Of a DNA stretch of 15,768 nt, positions 14,171-15,768 are shown one piece after another. The notes under the pieces are model-generated. The model did not search any database. It was not told the DNA's origin and saw only the letters and a program-made list of their open reading frames with translations. Source of the stretch: Candidatus Krumholzibacteriota bacterium (GTDB lineage Bacteria > Krumholzibacteriota > Krumholzibacteriia > Krumholzibacteriales > Krumholzibacteriaceae); assembly GCA_030613345.1 (NCBI GenBank), contig JAUWMD010000027.1:1-15768 (forward strand). Direction: 5' to 3'. The position numbers and the translations under genes were made by a program. Position 1 is the first letter of the stretch. Each line of letters begins with the position of its first letter.

Positions 14171-14193
14171 AGAGTAGTATATGTGAGGTGTTT

Positions 14194-15324
14194 ATGTATA
14201 TTGAGCAAATACAACTGGCAAGATTGAGAGAGCTGATTGAGCCCGGCAAGGCGGTCCTGATCTTCGGATCGCGGCGGGCGGGCAAGACAACCATGCTCGA
14301 GCACCTGATCCGGAACGCCGACAGCGGCACACTCTTCGTTTCCGGGGAGGACATAACCGTGCGGAGCTATCTCGAGAGCCAGTCGATCGAGAAACTCAGG
14401 GCCTTTATCGGCGATCACACGCTGCTTGTCGTCGACGAGGCCCAGTATGTGGATCAGATCGGGCTGAACCTGAAGCTGCTGGTCGATCATGTGCCCGGTC
14501 TCAGGATCGTCGCCACGGGTTCCTCCGCGTTCGGTCTCGCCCGCGATACCGGGGCGCCCCTGGCTGGCAGGCAGTTTACACTCCGGCTGCACCCGCTCTC
14601 CCAGATGGAGATCGGCTCGATTGAGAAGCCCCATGAAACCGCATCGAACCTCGAGATGCGGCTGCTGTACGGGAGCTATCCGGAAATCGTGCTCACCCCG
14701 GATATTAAACGGCGCGAGCTTCTGCTGAGAGAGCTTGTCAGCTCATACCTGTTCAAGGACATCTTCCAGCTCGAGGGTATCCGCAAGCCGGACAGGATCA
14801 TGCGCCTGGTCCGGCTGCTCGCATTCCAGATAGGCTCTGAGGTCTCGATGACCGAGCTCGGGACACAGCTCGGGATGAGCAAGAAAACAGTCGACCGTTA
14901 CCTCGATCTGCTGGAAAAGTCGTTCGTGATCTACAGTCTGTCCGGGTTCAGCCGGAATCTCCGCAAGGAGATCTCCAAGAGCCGTCGATACTACTTCTGG
15001 GACAACGGCATCCGCAACGCAGCGATCAACAATTTCAATCCGCTCGAGTTGCGTGATGACGTCGGCATGCTCTGGGAGAACTACATCATAGGCGAGCGGA
15101 TGAAACGCAATGAATACACCGGGCGATTCGCGGATCCGTATTTCTGGCGCACCTACGACCGAAAGGAGATCGATCTCGTCGAAAGCTTCGGGCAGGAGCT
15201 AAACGGATACGAGATCAAATGGAGCGACAAACCGGTCCGCCCGCCGAAAGACTGGGCACGAAGCTATCCGGAAGCCACCTTTCAGGTGATCAACCGGCAG
15301 AACTATTTATCGTTTATTCTGTGA
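14194..15324 (+). CDS. AAA ATPase with DUF4143 C-terminal (winged-helix and PD-(D/E)XK-like) domain
   Basis: ATG 14194 is chosen over GTG 14188, because the Shine-Dalgarno-like GAGGT at 14185-14189 overlaps the GTG; 376 residues result. Walker A is GSRRAGKT (25-32), Walker B is LLVVDEAQ with Asp81-Glu82, and sensor 1 is VATGSSAF. The second half is the DUF4143 part: a winged helix (SMTELGTQLGMSKKTVDRYLDLLEKS) and then a nuclease-like core with EIDLV (Asp327) and YEIKWS (Glu340, Lys342), i.e. D...ExK. This family is widespread and usually a stand-alone cytosolic protein of unknown role. It often travels as a mobile or selfish gene and has been compared with nuclease-ATPase defence proteins; I do not claim a function. 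No partner gene is near. The AT-rich promoter contrasts with its surroundings. Confidence 0.9.
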   Translation: MYIEQIQLARLRELIEPGKAVLIFGSRRAGKTTMLEHLIRNADSGTLFVSGEDITVRSYLESQSIEKLRAFIGDHTLLVVDEAQYVDQIGLNLKLLVDHVPGLRIVATGSSAFGLARDTGAPLAGRQFTLRLHPLSQMEIGSIEKPHETASNLEMRLLYGSYPEIVLTPDIKRRELLLRELVSSYLFKDIFQLEGIRKPDRIMRLVRLLAFQIGSEVSMTELGTQLGMSKKTVDRYLDLLEKSFVIYSLSGFSRNLRKEISKSRRYYFWDNGIRNAAINNFNPLELRDDVGMLWENYIIGERMKRNEYTGRFADPYFWRTYDRKEIDLVESFGQELNGYEIKWSDKPVRPPKDWARSYPEATFQVINRQNYLSFIL

Positions 15325-15385
15325 GGTACCTGTAAGACGGATGCACGCAATCCATTCCATGATCGCCTTGCAGGCCGCCGTGATC

Positions 15386-15768
15386 TCATGATTTTTCAGG
15401 TTGTGGTGTGTCCCCCGGGTTTTCCTGCGGCTTGCGCCTTACGAGCGTGTAGGCGGCCGGAAGGAAGAACAGGGTAAGGACCAGCGAGTATATCAGTCCC
15501 CCTATGACCGCTATGGCCATCGGCTTGAGCATATCTCCTCCCTCGCCGAGGTTCAGGGCCAGGGGGACCAGGCCTATGACCGTCGTCAGCTGAGTCATCA
15601 GGATAGGGCTCACTCGGACCGGCGCCGCGGCCATCACTGCATCGAAGGGATTCCCGCCGCGTCCAAGGTACTCTTCCGAGAGGGTAAGCAAGACGATTCC
15701 CTGGGAGATGATCCCCGCCATCATGACGATGAGCCCGATCATCACGGTCACACCCACCGGGGTGCCCG
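15386..15768 (-). CDS. RND efflux transporter inner-membrane subunit, C-terminal fragment cut by window edge
   Basis: The frame is open to the end of the window, so only the last about 127 residues are visible. They cover the final membrane helices of an AcrB/CusA-type pump: GTPVGVTVMIGLIVMMAGIISQGIVLLTL, then the amphipathic helix with VMAAAPVRVSPILMTQLTTVIGLVPLAL, and the last helix with AVIGGLIYSLVLTLFFLPAAYTLV, followed by a short basic/Pro tail. RND pumps export metals, drugs or lipids with the proton gradient, together with a periplasmic adaptor and an outer membrane channel. Neither partner is visible here. GIISQGIVLL replaces the common GIVVNNAILL, a minor variant. A 61-base gap separates it from the convergent ATPase stop; I see no terminator in it. 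Confidence 0.9.
   Translation of the reverse strand, partial: GTPVGVTVMIGLIVMMAGIISQGIVLLTLSEEYLGRGGNPFDAVMAAAPVRVSPILMTQLTTVIGLVPLALNLGEGGDMLKPMAIAVIGGLIYSLVLTLFFLPAAYTLVRRKPQENPGDTPQPEKS

Overview
The window looks like a piece of a moderately high-GC, Gram-negative-type bacterial chromosome, probably from an uncultured lineage of the FCB/Eisenbacteria/Krumholzibacteriota type. The clues are a secreted hydrolase with a PKD domain and a C-terminal FlgD-like/T9SS-like tail (NPFNSGT...GIYFV), many single-gene lipoproteins with clear lipoboxes, a eukaryotic-like Ser/Thr kinase with a helical-repeat tail, and an RND efflux pump. The taxonomic placement is inference. I see no rRNA, tRNA, CRISPR array, insertion sequence or phage gene.

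Layout. From 1 to 1578 (+) lies the 3' part of the secreted alpha/beta hydrolase. It converges on a kinase-TPR gene (3879 to 1612, -). The kinase has a near-consensus promoter whose -35 box lies inside a perfect 7-1-7 palindrome resembling a Fur-family operator. Next on the + strand are an exported GyrI-like (effector-binding) protein (4212-4799), a decayed gene remnant (about 4819-4908), a lipoprotein trypsin-like protease (5056-6183), a strong terminator, and a small protein (6280-6510) that repeats the N-terminal domain of that protease. A membrane protein with a spermidine-synthase-like C-terminal domain (8044 to 6518, -) converges on it.

From 8325 to 9203 (+) is a lipoprotein with a Cys cluster and a Ser/Thr-rich alternating segment reminiscent of aerolysin/ETX-MTX2 pore-forming proteins. 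A 17-bp perfect hairpin separates it from a run of four exported proteins on the - strand: an FN3 lipoprotein, an unknown secreted protein (the intact relative of the remnant at 4819-4908), another unknown lipoprotein, and a lipoprotein with two Spy/CpxP-like repeats. Then come a heparan-alpha-glucosaminide-N-acetyltransferase-like membrane protein (-), a divergent AT-rich promoter region with two inverted repeats, a DUF4143-type AAA ATPase (+), and the 3' end of an RND transporter gene (-).

The genes do not form one pathway. Most of the region is a string of singly transcribed envelope or export genes with their own promoters and hairpins. The points most worth following are the protease with its standalone pro-domain-like neighbour, the kinase promoter palindrome, the paralog remnant, and the aerolysin-like lipoprotein.
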